DNA of 62,908 bases. Origin: Christensenellaceae bacterium (GTDB lineage Bacteria > Bacillota > Clostridia > Christensenellales > CAAEEZ01). This document shows positions 52,186-61,446 of this stretch, piece after piece (the stretch's first letter is position 1; each line of letters opens with the position of its first letter). The notes under the pieces are model-generated. The model did no database searches, was not told the origin of the DNA, and saw nothing but the letters and a program-made list of their open reading frames with translations. The DNA lies in the NCBI GenBank assembly GCA_020024085.1, contig JAHHUG010000001.1, forward strand, positions 1-62,908, written 5' to 3'. A program made the translations under genes and the position numbers.

Positions 52186-54531
52186 ATGGAAGTAATTAAT
52201 TTTAATAGAAATTGGCATTTCAAACAAGGTAATAATGTTGGTGATGAGTCGGGCGTAAGGCAAAATTACGACCTAATTGGATTGCCACATTCTTTTGGAA
52301 TACCATATTATGGAGAGGATACATTTTATGTAGGTTATGGTTGCTACTACAAGACTTTTGACCTACATTTCAACAAGCATGATAAAATTTTGCTTGAATT
52401 TGGTGCTGTATTCCAAGTGGCAGAAATATATATAAACAAAAAATATGTATGTACTCACTCGGGTGGATATACGATGTTTTCTATTGATATTTCCGACTAT
52501 GTGGAAAATGGCAAAAATGACCTTTTTGTAAGGGTAAATAACTTGTGGAGTGAGACTATTGCACCAAGGGCTGGAGAGCATGTATTTAATGGTGGAATAT
52601 ATCGTGATGTAAACCTTATTATTTATCCTAACTCTCATATTGATTGGAATGGTGTAAAAATTTCTACTTCTAAAATTGCCGAAAATAGATACAAAATTAA
52701 TATCAAAACAAAGGTTGTTAATGCTGTCGGCAAGTTGCTTACAAGTAGTATTATTGATAATAATGGCGATGTGGTCGCTGTTACTGAAAATGCTGTTGGC
52801 ACCAACCTTATAGAACAAGAAATTGAATTGAATAGACCTCATTTGTGGTCAATTGATAAGCCTTACTTGTATACTTTGAGGTCAAAACTAGGGGAAGATA
52901 GTTTAGAAACCACATTTGGTATCAGGACTATCGAATGGCGTAGTGAGGACGGATTTTTCCTTAATGACAGACATGTTTTACTTGAAGGCGTCAATGTGCA
53001 TCAAGATAGAGGTGGTTGGGCAGATGCTTCTACTCATGCTGGAATATATCGTGATATCAAATTGATGAAAGATGCAGGTTTCAACTTTATTAGAGGTGCT
53101 CATTATCCACATCATACCGAGTTTGCTAAGGAATGTGATAGACAAGGTATGTTGTTTTGGAGTGAGGGAACTTTTTGGGGAATTGGTGCATTTATTCAAG
53201 ATGGATATTGGAATAGTAGTGCAATGCCAGTTCGACAAAAGGACTTTGAGCCGTTTGAGAAAAACCTTAAGCAACAGCTTTATGAAATGATTAACAGTAA
53301 TTACAACTCTCCAAGTATTATTTGTTGGAGTATCGGTAATGAAATGTTCTTTTCAAAAAAGGAAGTAATCAAAGATATGAAAGAGCTTGTACAAAGGCTT
53401 GTTGATTACTGTCATCAACTAGACCCAACAAGACCAGTTGCAATAGGTGGTGCACATAGAGAGGATATGGATAAACTTGGAGATATTGCAGGTTACAATG
53501 GCGACGGTGCAATTATTTTCAAAAATCCAGGTGTACCTAATGTGCTAACAAGTTATGGTAGTATTCCTTCGTATAGACCAGGTAGAGTGGATTTGTACGA
53601 GACAAAGGGTAGTGATGTTCATTATAGTTGGAGGGCAGGTCGTGCTTTATGGTGTGGATTCCACCATGGTAGTATTTCAAGTATAGGCAATCTTGGTATA
53701 TGCGACTTGTATCGTTTGCCACTTAATGCCTACTATGCATATCGCAATAAAAATATGAACGAGCCTATTCCAAAGCCAGCTGTTAGGGATAAGGTAAAAA
53801 GGCTTGAACTTGTTGCTGATAAAAACTATCTAAAGGGCGATGGCACTGATGATGTAATGATTACTTGCACACTTGTAAATAATCGTGGCGAAAGAGTTTG
53901 CTATGATGGAGAGGTACGATTAGAGGTTGTTAGTGGTCCATTATTGCTACCAACTGGTAAAACTATGACCTTTAGCAGTAAATTAAAAAATCTTTTTGAT
54001 GGTATGTTCCAAATTGAAGCAAGAGGCTACTATTCGGGTAAGAGTTTGGTACTTGCCAAAATGGGAGATGTTGTAAGTAGTATGCTTATTGTTGAAGTGC
54101 TAGCCGATGAGGATTATACTAACCAAGATATTGTGTATATGCCATTACCTGCGAATAAGGAACGACCAAAATCTCCATATACGGATATTATTGAAAATAA
54201 GCCAGTATTTGTAAGTAGTGAGGTTATTTCAGGTTCTTGTAGATGCTTGACATCGACATACTCAAAGTATTGGTCTCCACAAAAAACTGACTCTCAACCA
54301 TATTTGCTAATTGACTTCCAACAATTTTATGATAGATATACTATCTATGTAAAGGCAAAATTATTTAGTCAGCTAGCAATGAAAATTTCCACTTCAATTG
54401 ATGGCAGAGATTGGATTGATTTGGGAGTAACTGATAAACGAAGAATAACTATTAATAATAGGGCAAGATATATTAAGATAAGAGTAAACAAAAAAGCAAA
54501 GATTAAACGAATAAAAATATTTGAAAGGTAA
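52186..54531 (+). CDS. Glycoside hydrolase family 2 protein, likely lacking the catalytic nucleophile
   Basis: A 781-residue GH2 (beta-galactosidase/glucuronidase-like) protein without a signal peptide. Order: jelly-roll sugar-binding domain (1-150), Ig-like domain, TIM barrel (about 260-540), a further beta domain and a C-terminal F5/8-type-like region with GRDWIDLG. The acid/base Glu386 is in CWSIGNEM. The nucleophile position, SEYG or SETAS in relatives, reads TSYGS, giving Ser456. Hydrolysis may be lost or rely on another residue. The ATG at 52186 has AAGGG only two bases upstream, so the start is uncertain. Confidence 0.82.
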   Translation: MEVINFNRNWHFKQGNNVGDESGVRQNYDLIGLPHSFGIPYYGEDTFYVGYGCYYKTFDLHFNKHDKILLEFGAVFQVAEIYINKKYVCTHSGGYTMFSIDISDYVENGKNDLFVRVNNLWSETIAPRAGEHVFNGGIYRDVNLIIYPNSHIDWNGVKISTSKIAENRYKINIKTKVVNAVGKLLTSSIIDNNGDVVAVTENAVGTNLIEQEIELNRPHLWSIDKPYLYTLRSKLGEDSLETTFGIRTIEWRSEDGFFLNDRHVLLEGVNVHQDRGGWADASTHAGIYRDIKLMKDAGFNFIRGAHYPHHTEFAKECDRQGMLFWSEGTFWGIGAFIQDGYWNSSAMPVRQKDFEPFEKNLKQQLYEMINSNYNSPSIICWSIGNEMFFSKKEVIKDMKELVQRLVDYCHQLDPTRPVAIGGAHREDMDKLGDIAGYNGDGAIIFKNPGVPNVLTSYGSIPSYRPGRVDLYETKGSDVHYSWRAGRALWCGFHHGSISSIGNLGICDLYRLPLNAYYAYRNKNMNEPIPKPAVRDKVKRLELVADKNYLKGDGTDDVMITCTLVNNRGERVCYDGEVRLEVVSGPLLLPTGKTMTFSSKLKNLFDGMFQIEARGYYSGKSLVLAKMGDVVSSMLIVEVLADEDYTNQDIVYMPLPANKERPKSPYTDIIENKPVFVSSEVISGSCRCLTSTYSKYWSPQKTDSQPYLLIDFQQFYDRYTIYVKAKLFSQLAMKISTSIDGRDWIDLGVTDKRRITINNRARYIKIRVNKKAKIKRIKIFER

Positions 54532-54551
54532 GATTTCTAGGAGGGGGGATT

Positions 54552-56159
54552 ATGAAACTTACATTTTTAGGTGCAGCTAGAGAGGTTACGGGTAGCTGTT
54601 ATTTGCTTGAACTTGATAATAAACACTATCTAATTGATTGTGGTATGGAACAAGGTCCGGACCTATACGAAAATGAACAAATACCAGTTGAAGATATCAA
54701 AAATATTGACGGTATTTTTGTTACACACGCACATATTGACCATAGTGGTAACTTGCCAACAATGGTAAAGCATAACTACAATAATCCTATTTATATGACT
54801 AATGCCACAAAGGCACTTTGCGAAATTATGCTTTATGATAGTGCAAAAATCCAAGAGTTTGAGGCAGAATGGAGAAATAGAAAGGCAACAAGGGGTAGCG
54901 AAATACCTTATGAGCCACTATATACCAGTGAAGATGTTGCAAGGACTTTGCCATTAATTGTAGGTTGTAATTATCATGAAGATGTTGTAATAAATGATAA
55001 CCTAACTGTTACATTTATTGATGCAGGGCATTTGCTTGGTTCTAGTAGTATAAAGTTTACTATGACCGTACAAGGTGTTACAAGGACCATTGTATTTAGT
55101 GGCGATATTGGTAACAAAAACAAACCCATATTAAGAAATCCAGAATTTTACGATAGTAGTGACTATGTAGTAATGGAAAGTACATACGGAGATAGACTTA
55201 ATAATGTTGAGGTGGATTATTCAAGAGACCTTGCAAATATTATTGAGTTTACATTTAATAAGGGTGGTAATGTTGTAATACCAGCTTTTGCTGTTGGTAG
55301 AATGCAGGAATTGTTGTTTGCTCTTCGTAAGGTAAAAACGGATAATATGGTTAAAAATTATCCAAACTTTAAGGTTTATGTAGATAGCCCACTTGCTGTT
55401 GAGGCTACAAAAATATTCTCTATGGACTGGAACGACAGTTTTGATGAGGAAACAAAAACTTTGATTAAGCAGGGCATTAACCCTATCGCCTTTGATGGTC
55501 TTGAGCTAAGTATGACAGCTGAAGAAAGTAAAATGATTAACTTTATTGAAGAACCAAAAGTTATACTTTCGGCATCTGGTATGTGTGAGGCGGGTAGAAT
55601 TAGACACCACTTAAAACATAATCTATGGAGACCAGAAAGCACCATTGTATTTGTAGGTTATCAAGTAAATGGAACACTTGGTAGTAAGATATTGAATGGC
55701 GACAAAAAGGTAAAACTCTTTGGAGAAAATGTTTCAGTTAAGGCTGATATTGTAAAACTTCAAGGTACAAGTTCTCACGCTGATAGAGAGGATTTGCTTG
55801 ATTGGATTTCTCATTATAAATCGCCACTTGAAAGGGTGTTTGTTACTCATGGTGATGATAAGGTTAGTGAGGATTTTGCAAATTTGCTATGTGATAAAAA
55901 CTATAATGCACTAGCTCCATATAATGGAGAGGAATGGGATTTAGCAAAAAATATCAAGCTTCAAGATGGTAATACTATTAAACTTACTCGTGGAGTAAGA
56001 AAGAAAAACAAGAAAGTTGAGAATATCAATATTATGGTTGATAGAGCTGTTCAAAAACTTGAAAGCATCGCTGAAGAAATTAAAGAAGGTGCAAATGAAG
56101 ATAAGAGGAAGTTTATTACTGCAATCAATAGAATAATTGATAAATTCAAACGAAATTAA
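54552..56159 (+). CDS. Beta-CASP metallo-beta-lactamase-fold RNA nuclease
   Basis: A 535-residue MBL-fold protein. Metal ligands are in THAHIDHSGN near residue 57, DAGHLLGS near 158 and FSGDIGN near 179. Beta-CASP motifs include VMESTYGDR, LSASGMCEAGR and SSHADRED with the C-terminal THGDDK. It is related to archaeal and eukaryotic CPSF-type enzymes rather than RNase J, so RNA cleavage is likely. The GGAGGGGGG run gives a strong ribosome binding site. It follows the GH2 gene by 20 bases. Confidence 0.9.
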   Translation: MKLTFLGAAREVTGSCYLLELDNKHYLIDCGMEQGPDLYENEQIPVEDIKNIDGIFVTHAHIDHSGNLPTMVKHNYNNPIYMTNATKALCEIMLYDSAKIQEFEAEWRNRKATRGSEIPYEPLYTSEDVARTLPLIVGCNYHEDVVINDNLTVTFIDAGHLLGSSSIKFTMTVQGVTRTIVFSGDIGNKNKPILRNPEFYDSSDYVVMESTYGDRLNNVEVDYSRDLANIIEFTFNKGGNVVIPAFAVGRMQELLFALRKVKTDNMVKNYPNFKVYVDSPLAVEATKIFSMDWNDSFDEETKTLIKQGINPIAFDGLELSMTAEESKMINFIEEPKVILSASGMCEAGRIRHHLKHNLWRPESTIVFVGYQVNGTLGSKILNGDKKVKLFGENVSVKADIVKLQGTSSHADREDLLDWISHYKSPLERVFVTHGDDKVSEDFANLLCDKNYNALAPYNGEEWDLAKNIKLQDGNTIKLTRGVRKKNKKVENINIMVDRAVQKLESIAEEIKEGANEDKRKFITAINRIIDKFKRN

Positions 56160-56199
56160 CAAAAGTATTATCAAATAATATAATTTATAAAGTAGTTTT

Positions 56200-56233
56200 A
56201 AGGTTAGACATAATTTGTGTCTAACCTTTTTAT
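56200..56233 (+). terminator. Terminator after the beta-CASP gene
   Basis: An 11-bp AAGGTTAGACA/TGTCTAACCTT stem with a T-rich tail. Confidence 0.85.
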
Positions 56234-56395
56234 TATATAAAATAGTAAAATATAGAGTACTCGCATTGTAAAACAGTAATATTTTTCAATATTTTTGTAC
56301 AATTTTGGGTATAAAGTCATATATTATTGGATAGTTTTGAATGATATATATTAAAAATAAATATATTTTATTTATAATAAACAATATCAAAATCG

Positions 56396-56424
56396 TTGGG
56401 AAAAATTATAAATAATGTTATAAT
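56396..56424 (+). promoter_or_regulatory. Promoter of the PHP phosphatase gene
   Basis: TTGGGA at 56396-56401, 17 bases, TATAAT at 56419-56424, 19 bases before the start codon. Confidence 0.6.
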
Positions 56425-56443
56425 AATTCCGTAGGTAAAAATT

Positions 56444-57250
56444 ATGATAGATAGCCATACTCATTCAATACATTCTCACGATGGTAGAGAACGAATAAAA
56501 ACTTTGGTCAGTACTGCCGATAAACTTCAGCTAGAGTACTATGCTATTACTGAACATTTAGACAAGGATTATCAGTTTGGCAAAAAAGAGAGGCTTTGTA
56601 GACAGCTTAATTTGCCATTGTACAAAAAACATTTTGATAAGGTAAAAAGCAAATATTCTGGCAATACTTATCTTGCATTTGGTATTGAGCTTGGATATGA
56701 TAAAAGGCTAGAAAAATATTATTCCGATATTATTGAAAAGTATGATTTTGATGTTGTTATCAATTCCGTTCACACCATTGGTGGCATAGAGGCATATTAT
56801 GGAGATATCTTCAAAAATACTTCTCAAGATGAAATATACAACAAGTACCTTGATACATTGATTGACCTTGTTAATGCACCATATAATTACAATATTGTAA
56901 GCCATATTGGATACATTACGAGGTATGCTAATTACGAAAATAATTGTTTGTATCAAGATAGGTTCAAGGCTAAAATTGATACTTTACTTACCTTGATTAT
57001 CGCTAAAGATAAAACACTTGAAATCAACACTCATGTACATAAAAATAATATGGAGTATTTACCCGAGTATGATATTCTAAAAAGGTACTATGAGTTAGGT
57101 GGTAGAAATATTACTTTCTCTTCCGATGCACATCAAAAAGAGCAGATTGCAGAAAAATATGATTTAGCAGTTGAGGTTGCAAAAGAGATTGGGTTTAGCG
57201 AGTGGACTGTATACAAAAAGCAGATTCCACACAAAATAAAGATAGATTAG
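56444..57250 (+). CDS. PHP-family histidinol-phosphatase-like hydrolase
   Basis: A 268-residue PHP-domain protein. The N-terminal DSHTHSIHSHDG holds the first metal histidines. Others appear in ITEHLD near residue 36, EL near 88, NSVHT near 114, SHIGY near 158 and SDAH near 235. This is the HisJ (histidinol phosphatase) pattern. No other his gene is nearby, so it could act on another phosphate ester. Confidence 0.85.
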   Translation: MIDSHTHSIHSHDGRERIKTLVSTADKLQLEYYAITEHLDKDYQFGKKERLCRQLNLPLYKKHFDKVKSKYSGNTYLAFGIELGYDKRLEKYYSDIIEKYDFDVVINSVHTIGGIEAYYGDIFKNTSQDEIYNKYLDTLIDLVNAPYNYNIVSHIGYITRYANYENNCLYQDRFKAKIDTLLTLIIAKDKTLEINTHVHKNNMEYLPEYDILKRYYELGGRNITFSSDAHQKEQIAEKYDLAVEVAKEIGFSEWTVYKKQIPHKIKID

Positions 57251-57356
57251 ATTATTAGTAGTAAATTAAATTTTGGATTAATGGTTGTGGCATTTTTTCA
57301 AAATATAATATAAATTTTTACGATAGGGATAAAAGAAAAAATAAGAGATTATAACT

Positions 57357-59804
57357 GTGAAAAAGAAAAAAGTAGTTGAAAAAGAGAATATTGAAAGGAT
57401 TGATACGGATATAACTAAAGGTCTTTCTAATTCGGAAATTGAAGAACGAACTAGCAAAGGCTATATTAACTCTGCACCAAAAAATGCATCAAAAAGTTAC
57501 CTTAGTATCATTAGAACAAATGTAATTACACTATTCAATGGTATCAACTTGTTGCTTGGTATCTTGGTGCTTGTGTATGGCGACTTGAAAAATGCACTAT
57601 TTTTGGGCATTGTAACTGTCAATGTAATTATTGGTATTATTCAAGAGATTAGGTCAAAAAAAGCCGTTGAAAAGTTGTCTCTTTTAACTGAACCAAAGGT
57701 TAAGGTTATTAGAAATAGCATAGAACAGGAGATTGATATTCATACTCTTGTTATTGATGATATAATGGTACTTAAGGCTGGCAATCAAATACCTTCCGAT
57801 AGTATTGTTGCCGATGGTGAACTTTTTGTAAACGAGTCACTTCTTACTGGCGAACAAGATGCAGTTAAAAAGCAAGTGGGAGATACTTTATTTTCTGGTA
57901 GCTTTGTTGTATCAGGTACTTGTAGAGCAAGGGTTGATAAGGTCGGCGAGGACAACTATTCAAGCAAAATTGTAAGTTCTGCTAAAAAGTACAAAAAGCC
58001 TAATTCAGAGCTTATGAGGGGTATTCAATGGATTATCCGTACTGTTACATTCCTTATCTTGATTGTAGGTCCATTAGTATTTTGGAACAATGCAAAAAAC
58101 CTTGATTCTATGAAAAATATCGTAGAAACCTCTGTTGCATCAATTATCGGTATGATTCCAGAGGGCTTGGTATTACTTACCAGTATGGCACTTGCTGTTG
58201 GTGTAATAAGGCTTTCAAAAAAGAATACACTTGTTCAGGAACTATATTGTATTGAAACTCTAGCAAGGGTTGATATGTTATGTTTGGATAAAACAGGTAC
58301 TATCACAGAGGGTACAATGCAAGTTGAAGATACTATCAAGTTGCATCGAACAAAAGATGATGTCAACAACATAATAGGTAATATGGTAGATGCCCTTGAT
58401 GATAATAATGCTACATTTATGGCACTTAAGGAGAAGTTCTATTCTACCGAAAAAATGAATTTTACCGATAAAATGCCTTTTAATAGTACTCGTAAGATGA
58501 GTGCAGTTAGGTTTGACGACGGATTTACCTATATTTTAGGTGCACCAGAGTTTGTGCTTAAGGGTAGAATGAGTGAAGTAGAAGATATCGTAAGTGAGAA
58601 TGCTAAAAAGGGTTATCGTGTACTTTTATTTGCAAAAACTCCCGAGGAGATATCGGAAAACGACTTCAATATTAAAAAGATTAAGACAATTGCAGTAATT
58701 GTAATTAGTGATAAAATTAGAGAAAATGCAGCAGATACACTTGCATACTTTGCAAAGCAAGGTGTAAATATCAAAATTATTTCAGGTGATAATCCTGTTA
58801 CTGTTTCAAAAATTGCAGAAAGGGTTGGACTAAAGGGTGCAGAAAAGTATGTTGACGCAAGCACACTTATCACCGATGAGCAAATATTTGATGCTGTAAA
58901 AAAATATACTGTTTTTGGTAGAGTTACTCCACCTCAAAAAAAGCAGATTGTAAAAGCTCTTAAACTACAAGGTCACACTGTCGGTATGACAGGTGATGGT
59001 GTAAATGATGTTATGGCTCTTAAGGAGTCGGATTGTTCTATTGCTATGGCATCGGGTTCTGATGCAGCAAGAAATAGCTCTCAACTTGTACTGCTTGACA
59101 ATAACTTTGGTTCTTTACCATATGTAGTTGCAGAGGGTAGAAGGGTTGTAAATAATATTATCCGTGCAGCATCATTGTTCCTTGTAAAAACAACTTTCTC
59201 TATTTTGCTAGCAATTTGTATGATTGTAATGGATATTAAAACTCCATTCAAACCTATCCACTTAACATTTATTAGTTCGGTGCTTGTAGGTTTCCCATCA
59301 TTCTTCTTAGCAATAGAGCCAAACAATACAAAAATATCCGGTTCGTTCCTATCCAAAGTCGCAAAGAACTCTTTGCCTGCCGGTATTACCATTACAATAA
59401 TGATTGTGCTTGCACATATTCTTGCACCAGAACTTGTTGAGACAGGACAAATTACAACACTTAGCTTATATACCTATGCTTTAATGCAATTCTTTGTACT
59501 ATACACAACCTGTAAACCACTTGACATTAAAAGAGGTAGTTTATTTGGATTCTGTACAATTGTATTTTTCATAGTTGTATTATTTATGCCTAACTTTATT
59601 GAGATAGTTGAAATACCAGAAGATACATTATTGTTGTTTTTAGTATTTATTGTAATGCTTTATCCAACAGTAAAAATTATTACACTTGCTGTTTCGCTAC
59701 TTATTAACTTTATGGGCATATTGCAAAAGAAGTTGAAGGCTAATAAACAACTTAAGAATTTGGCAAAACCTCTTCTTTCAAAAAAGGAGGCACAAAATGG
59801 TTAA
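57357..59804 (+). CDS. CtpE-like P-type cation ATPase
   Basis: An 815-residue P-type ATPase. The actuator loop is LLTGEQD near residue 163, the membrane motif PEGLVLLTS near 265, the phosphorylation site DKTGTITEG near 315 and the hinge GDGVNDV near 545, with about six C-terminal helices. PEGLVLL is typical of the CtpE branch, which moves Ca2+; the common TGES is TGEQ here. No heavy-metal N-terminal domain. The start is GTG with a weak AAGAG site. It overlaps the next membrane gene by eight bases. Confidence 0.9.
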   Translation: MKKKKVVEKENIERIDTDITKGLSNSEIEERTSKGYINSAPKNASKSYLSIIRTNVITLFNGINLLLGILVLVYGDLKNALFLGIVTVNVIIGIIQEIRSKKAVEKLSLLTEPKVKVIRNSIEQEIDIHTLVIDDIMVLKAGNQIPSDSIVADGELFVNESLLTGEQDAVKKQVGDTLFSGSFVVSGTCRARVDKVGEDNYSSKIVSSAKKYKKPNSELMRGIQWIIRTVTFLILIVGPLVFWNNAKNLDSMKNIVETSVASIIGMIPEGLVLLTSMALAVGVIRLSKKNTLVQELYCIETLARVDMLCLDKTGTITEGTMQVEDTIKLHRTKDDVNNIIGNMVDALDDNNATFMALKEKFYSTEKMNFTDKMPFNSTRKMSAVRFDDGFTYILGAPEFVLKGRMSEVEDIVSENAKKGYRVLLFAKTPEEISENDFNIKKIKTIAVIVISDKIRENAADTLAYFAKQGVNIKIISGDNPVTVSKIAERVGLKGAEKYVDASTLITDEQIFDAVKKYTVFGRVTPPQKKQIVKALKLQGHTVGMTGDGVNDVMALKESDCSIAMASGSDAARNSSQLVLLDNNFGSLPYVVAEGRRVVNNIIRAASLFLVKTTFSILLAICMIVMDIKTPFKPIHLTFISSVLVGFPSFFLAIEPNNTKISGSFLSKVAKNSLPAGITITIMIVLAHILAPELVETGQITTLSLYTYALMQFFVLYTTCKPLDIKRGSLFGFCTIVFFIVVLFMPNFIEIVEIPEDTLLLFLVFIVMLYPTVKIITLAVSLLINFMGILQKKLKANKQLKNLAKPLLSKKEAQNG

Positions 59805-60456
59805 AGCAAGGATAAAAAATGTTTATAGCAGTTTTGTAAAGGGCAACTTACTTATTATGTTCAGTTCCCTTGGTTTTACTAGCTTTTTGTCACTGATTGT
59901 TCTGCTTGCAATAGGTGTTGTGTATTACCTTGCTTTACAGGAGTTTTGGGCATTAATTATATTTGGTGTAATTACTGTTGGTTTTATTATACTTTGTTTA
60001 TTGCACTATATGAGTATTCCTATCCTTGCAAGAAACGATGAATATTTTGGTGGTCTAGCTACTATGGATATATCAGTTAAGGAAGAGTCTGGGCTATATA
60101 TCGAGGGTTTTGATAGTAATGGTAACAATGTTCGTACATTTACTGTTTATTGGGACGATATCAACAAGGTTACTTACCTAAAGAATTATTTTGCTATTCA
60201 ATGTTATGGCAATGAAATGATATTTATTGAAAACAAAAAGGTTCAATATATTGAGGGCAATGCAAAAACCCTTGAATACTTTTTGAGAAAAAATATTGAC
60301 CGTAGACCTATTAAAATTAAAGAGACAAAAATCAAAATTAAACTCGCTATCAAAAAAATTAAAAGAGTAGGCTTAAAGCAATATTTGAATGACAACAAGC
60401 AACTTAGAAAAGAAAAAAGATTAGCAATAAGTAATAGTTTGAAAATAAAAAAGTAA
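59797..60456 (+). CDS. Membrane protein of unknown function coupled to the P-type ATPase
   Basis: A 219-residue protein with two hydrophobic helices (about residues 28-48 and 51-75), a soluble beta-rich middle (80-160) reminiscent of YcxB-like domains, and a very Lys-rich tail of about 50 residues. I do not firmly recognise it. Eight-base overlap with the ATPase gene implies tight coupling, perhaps as a subunit or regulator of that pump. AAAGGAGG sits before the ATG inside the ATPase gene. Confidence 0.75.
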   Translation: MVKARIKNVYSSFVKGNLLIMFSSLGFTSFLSLIVLLAIGVVYYLALQEFWALIIFGVITVGFIILCLLHYMSIPILARNDEYFGGLATMDISVKEESGLYIEGFDSNGNNVRTFTVYWDDINKVTYLKNYFAIQCYGNEMIFIENKKVQYIEGNAKTLEYFLRKNIDRRPIKIKETKIKIKLAIKKIKRVGLKQYLNDNKQLRKEKRLAISNSLKIKK

Positions 60457-60513
60457 TTGAGAAAAGGTTAATACTAGCAATTAGTAAAAAAATAAATTAA
60501 AAGAGGCTATATT

Positions 60514-61206
60514 ATGAAAGAATACGGTTCTAGTATTACATTTTGGGACAAAATGAATACTGAAGAAAGGGAAATGTTTATCGACAACACTAATGAATTT
60601 AGAAATTTGATGATGTTATATACATGTGCCTTAAAAGAAATTACTACAAAATTTGAAGTACTTGATGAGGAATTTTCAGTAAGGTTCAATAGAAACCCTG
60701 TTGAAGAAATTAAGTCAAGGTTGAAGTCGCCAAACAGCATCTTTGATAAACTTAAAAGGAAGGGTTTGCCTATCACCGTACAAGCTGTTAGAGATAATTT
60801 GTTCGATGTGGCTGGTGTAAGGATAATTTGTTCGTTCCCAGAGGATATTTACAATCTTGCAGATATGCTTACTCGCCAAGACGACATTAAACTAATTAGA
60901 ACAAAGGACTATATTGCTAATCCAAAGGAAAATGGATATAGAAGTTTACACTTGATTGTTCAAGTTCCTATCTTTTTGAGTGATAGGACAGAATATATGA
61001 ATGTAGAGGTTCAACTACGAACCATCGCAATGGACTTTTGGGCAAGTATTGAACACAAAGTTCGTTACAAAAAAGATATCAAAAATACCGAAATTGTATC
61101 ATCTGGATTAAAGGAATGTGCAGATATTATTAGCAATTTGGATATTTATATGCAAAATATTCACCATTACATAGATGAGGAAAATGGTGAGGGGAATAAG
61201 GATTAA
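60514..61206 (+). CDS. Small alarmone synthetase (YjbM/RelQ-like)
   Basis: A 230-residue synthetase-only RelA/SpoT homologue. Visible are EEIKSRLKSPNSIFDKL, the metal/ATP region DVAGVRIIC near residue 100, NPKENGYRSLHL near 140 and EVQLRTIAMDFWASIEHK near 168. Such enzymes make (p)ppGpp or pGpp without an HD hydrolase domain. Gene order suggests cotranscription with the ATPase pair, a possible stress link. AAGAGGC precedes the ATG. Confidence 0.92.
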   Translation: MKEYGSSITFWDKMNTEEREMFIDNTNEFRNLMMLYTCALKEITTKFEVLDEEFSVRFNRNPVEEIKSRLKSPNSIFDKLKRKGLPITVQAVRDNLFDVAGVRIICSFPEDIYNLADMLTRQDDIKLIRTKDYIANPKENGYRSLHLIVQVPIFLSDRTEYMNVEVQLRTIAMDFWASIEHKVRYKKDIKNTEIVSSGLKECADIISNLDIYMQNIHHYIDEENGEGNKD

Positions 61207-61290
61207 CGATATAATCGAATATATAATATATTAATAACATTGTATTTTAATTTATATACAATATTTTAATCAAAAATATCGCTTTTATGC

Positions 61291-61318
61291 TTGACAAATA
61301 TTTTATATATGTTAGAAT
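61291..61318 (+). promoter_or_regulatory. Promoter of the guanine-riboswitch transcript
   Basis: TTGACA at 61291-61296, 16 bases, TAGAAT at 61313-61318; RNA would start about 61325, just before aptamer helix P1. Confidence 0.75.
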
Positions 61319-61327
61319 TTACAAGGA

Positions 61328-61424
61328 TTACATATAAGCTTATATAATGCATAAGCGTTTCTACCAACTTGCTAAAGTTGACTATGTACCCGATGGTATA
61401 AGTCTTTTAGTAAGTTTTTTAAAT
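61328..61424 (+). promoter_or_regulatory. Guanine-class purine riboswitch with a competing terminator
   Basis: P1 TACATA/TATGTA (61329-61334 with 61383-61388), J1/2 TAA, P2 GCTTAT/ATAAGC, the invariant J2/3 GTTTCTACC, P3 CAACT/AGTTG and J3/1 GACTATG. The specificity base (position 74) is C, which reads guanine. The L2/L3 kissing pair seems exchanged as G-C and C-G. The strong terminator pairs AACTTGCTAAA (part of P3) with TTTAGTAAGTT and continues through GACT and GTACC, ending in TTTTTT. It cannot form together with the aptamer, so ligand should prevent termination. Confidence 0.88.
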
Positions 61425-61446
61425 TTTAAAGTAAAAAGGAGTAACT

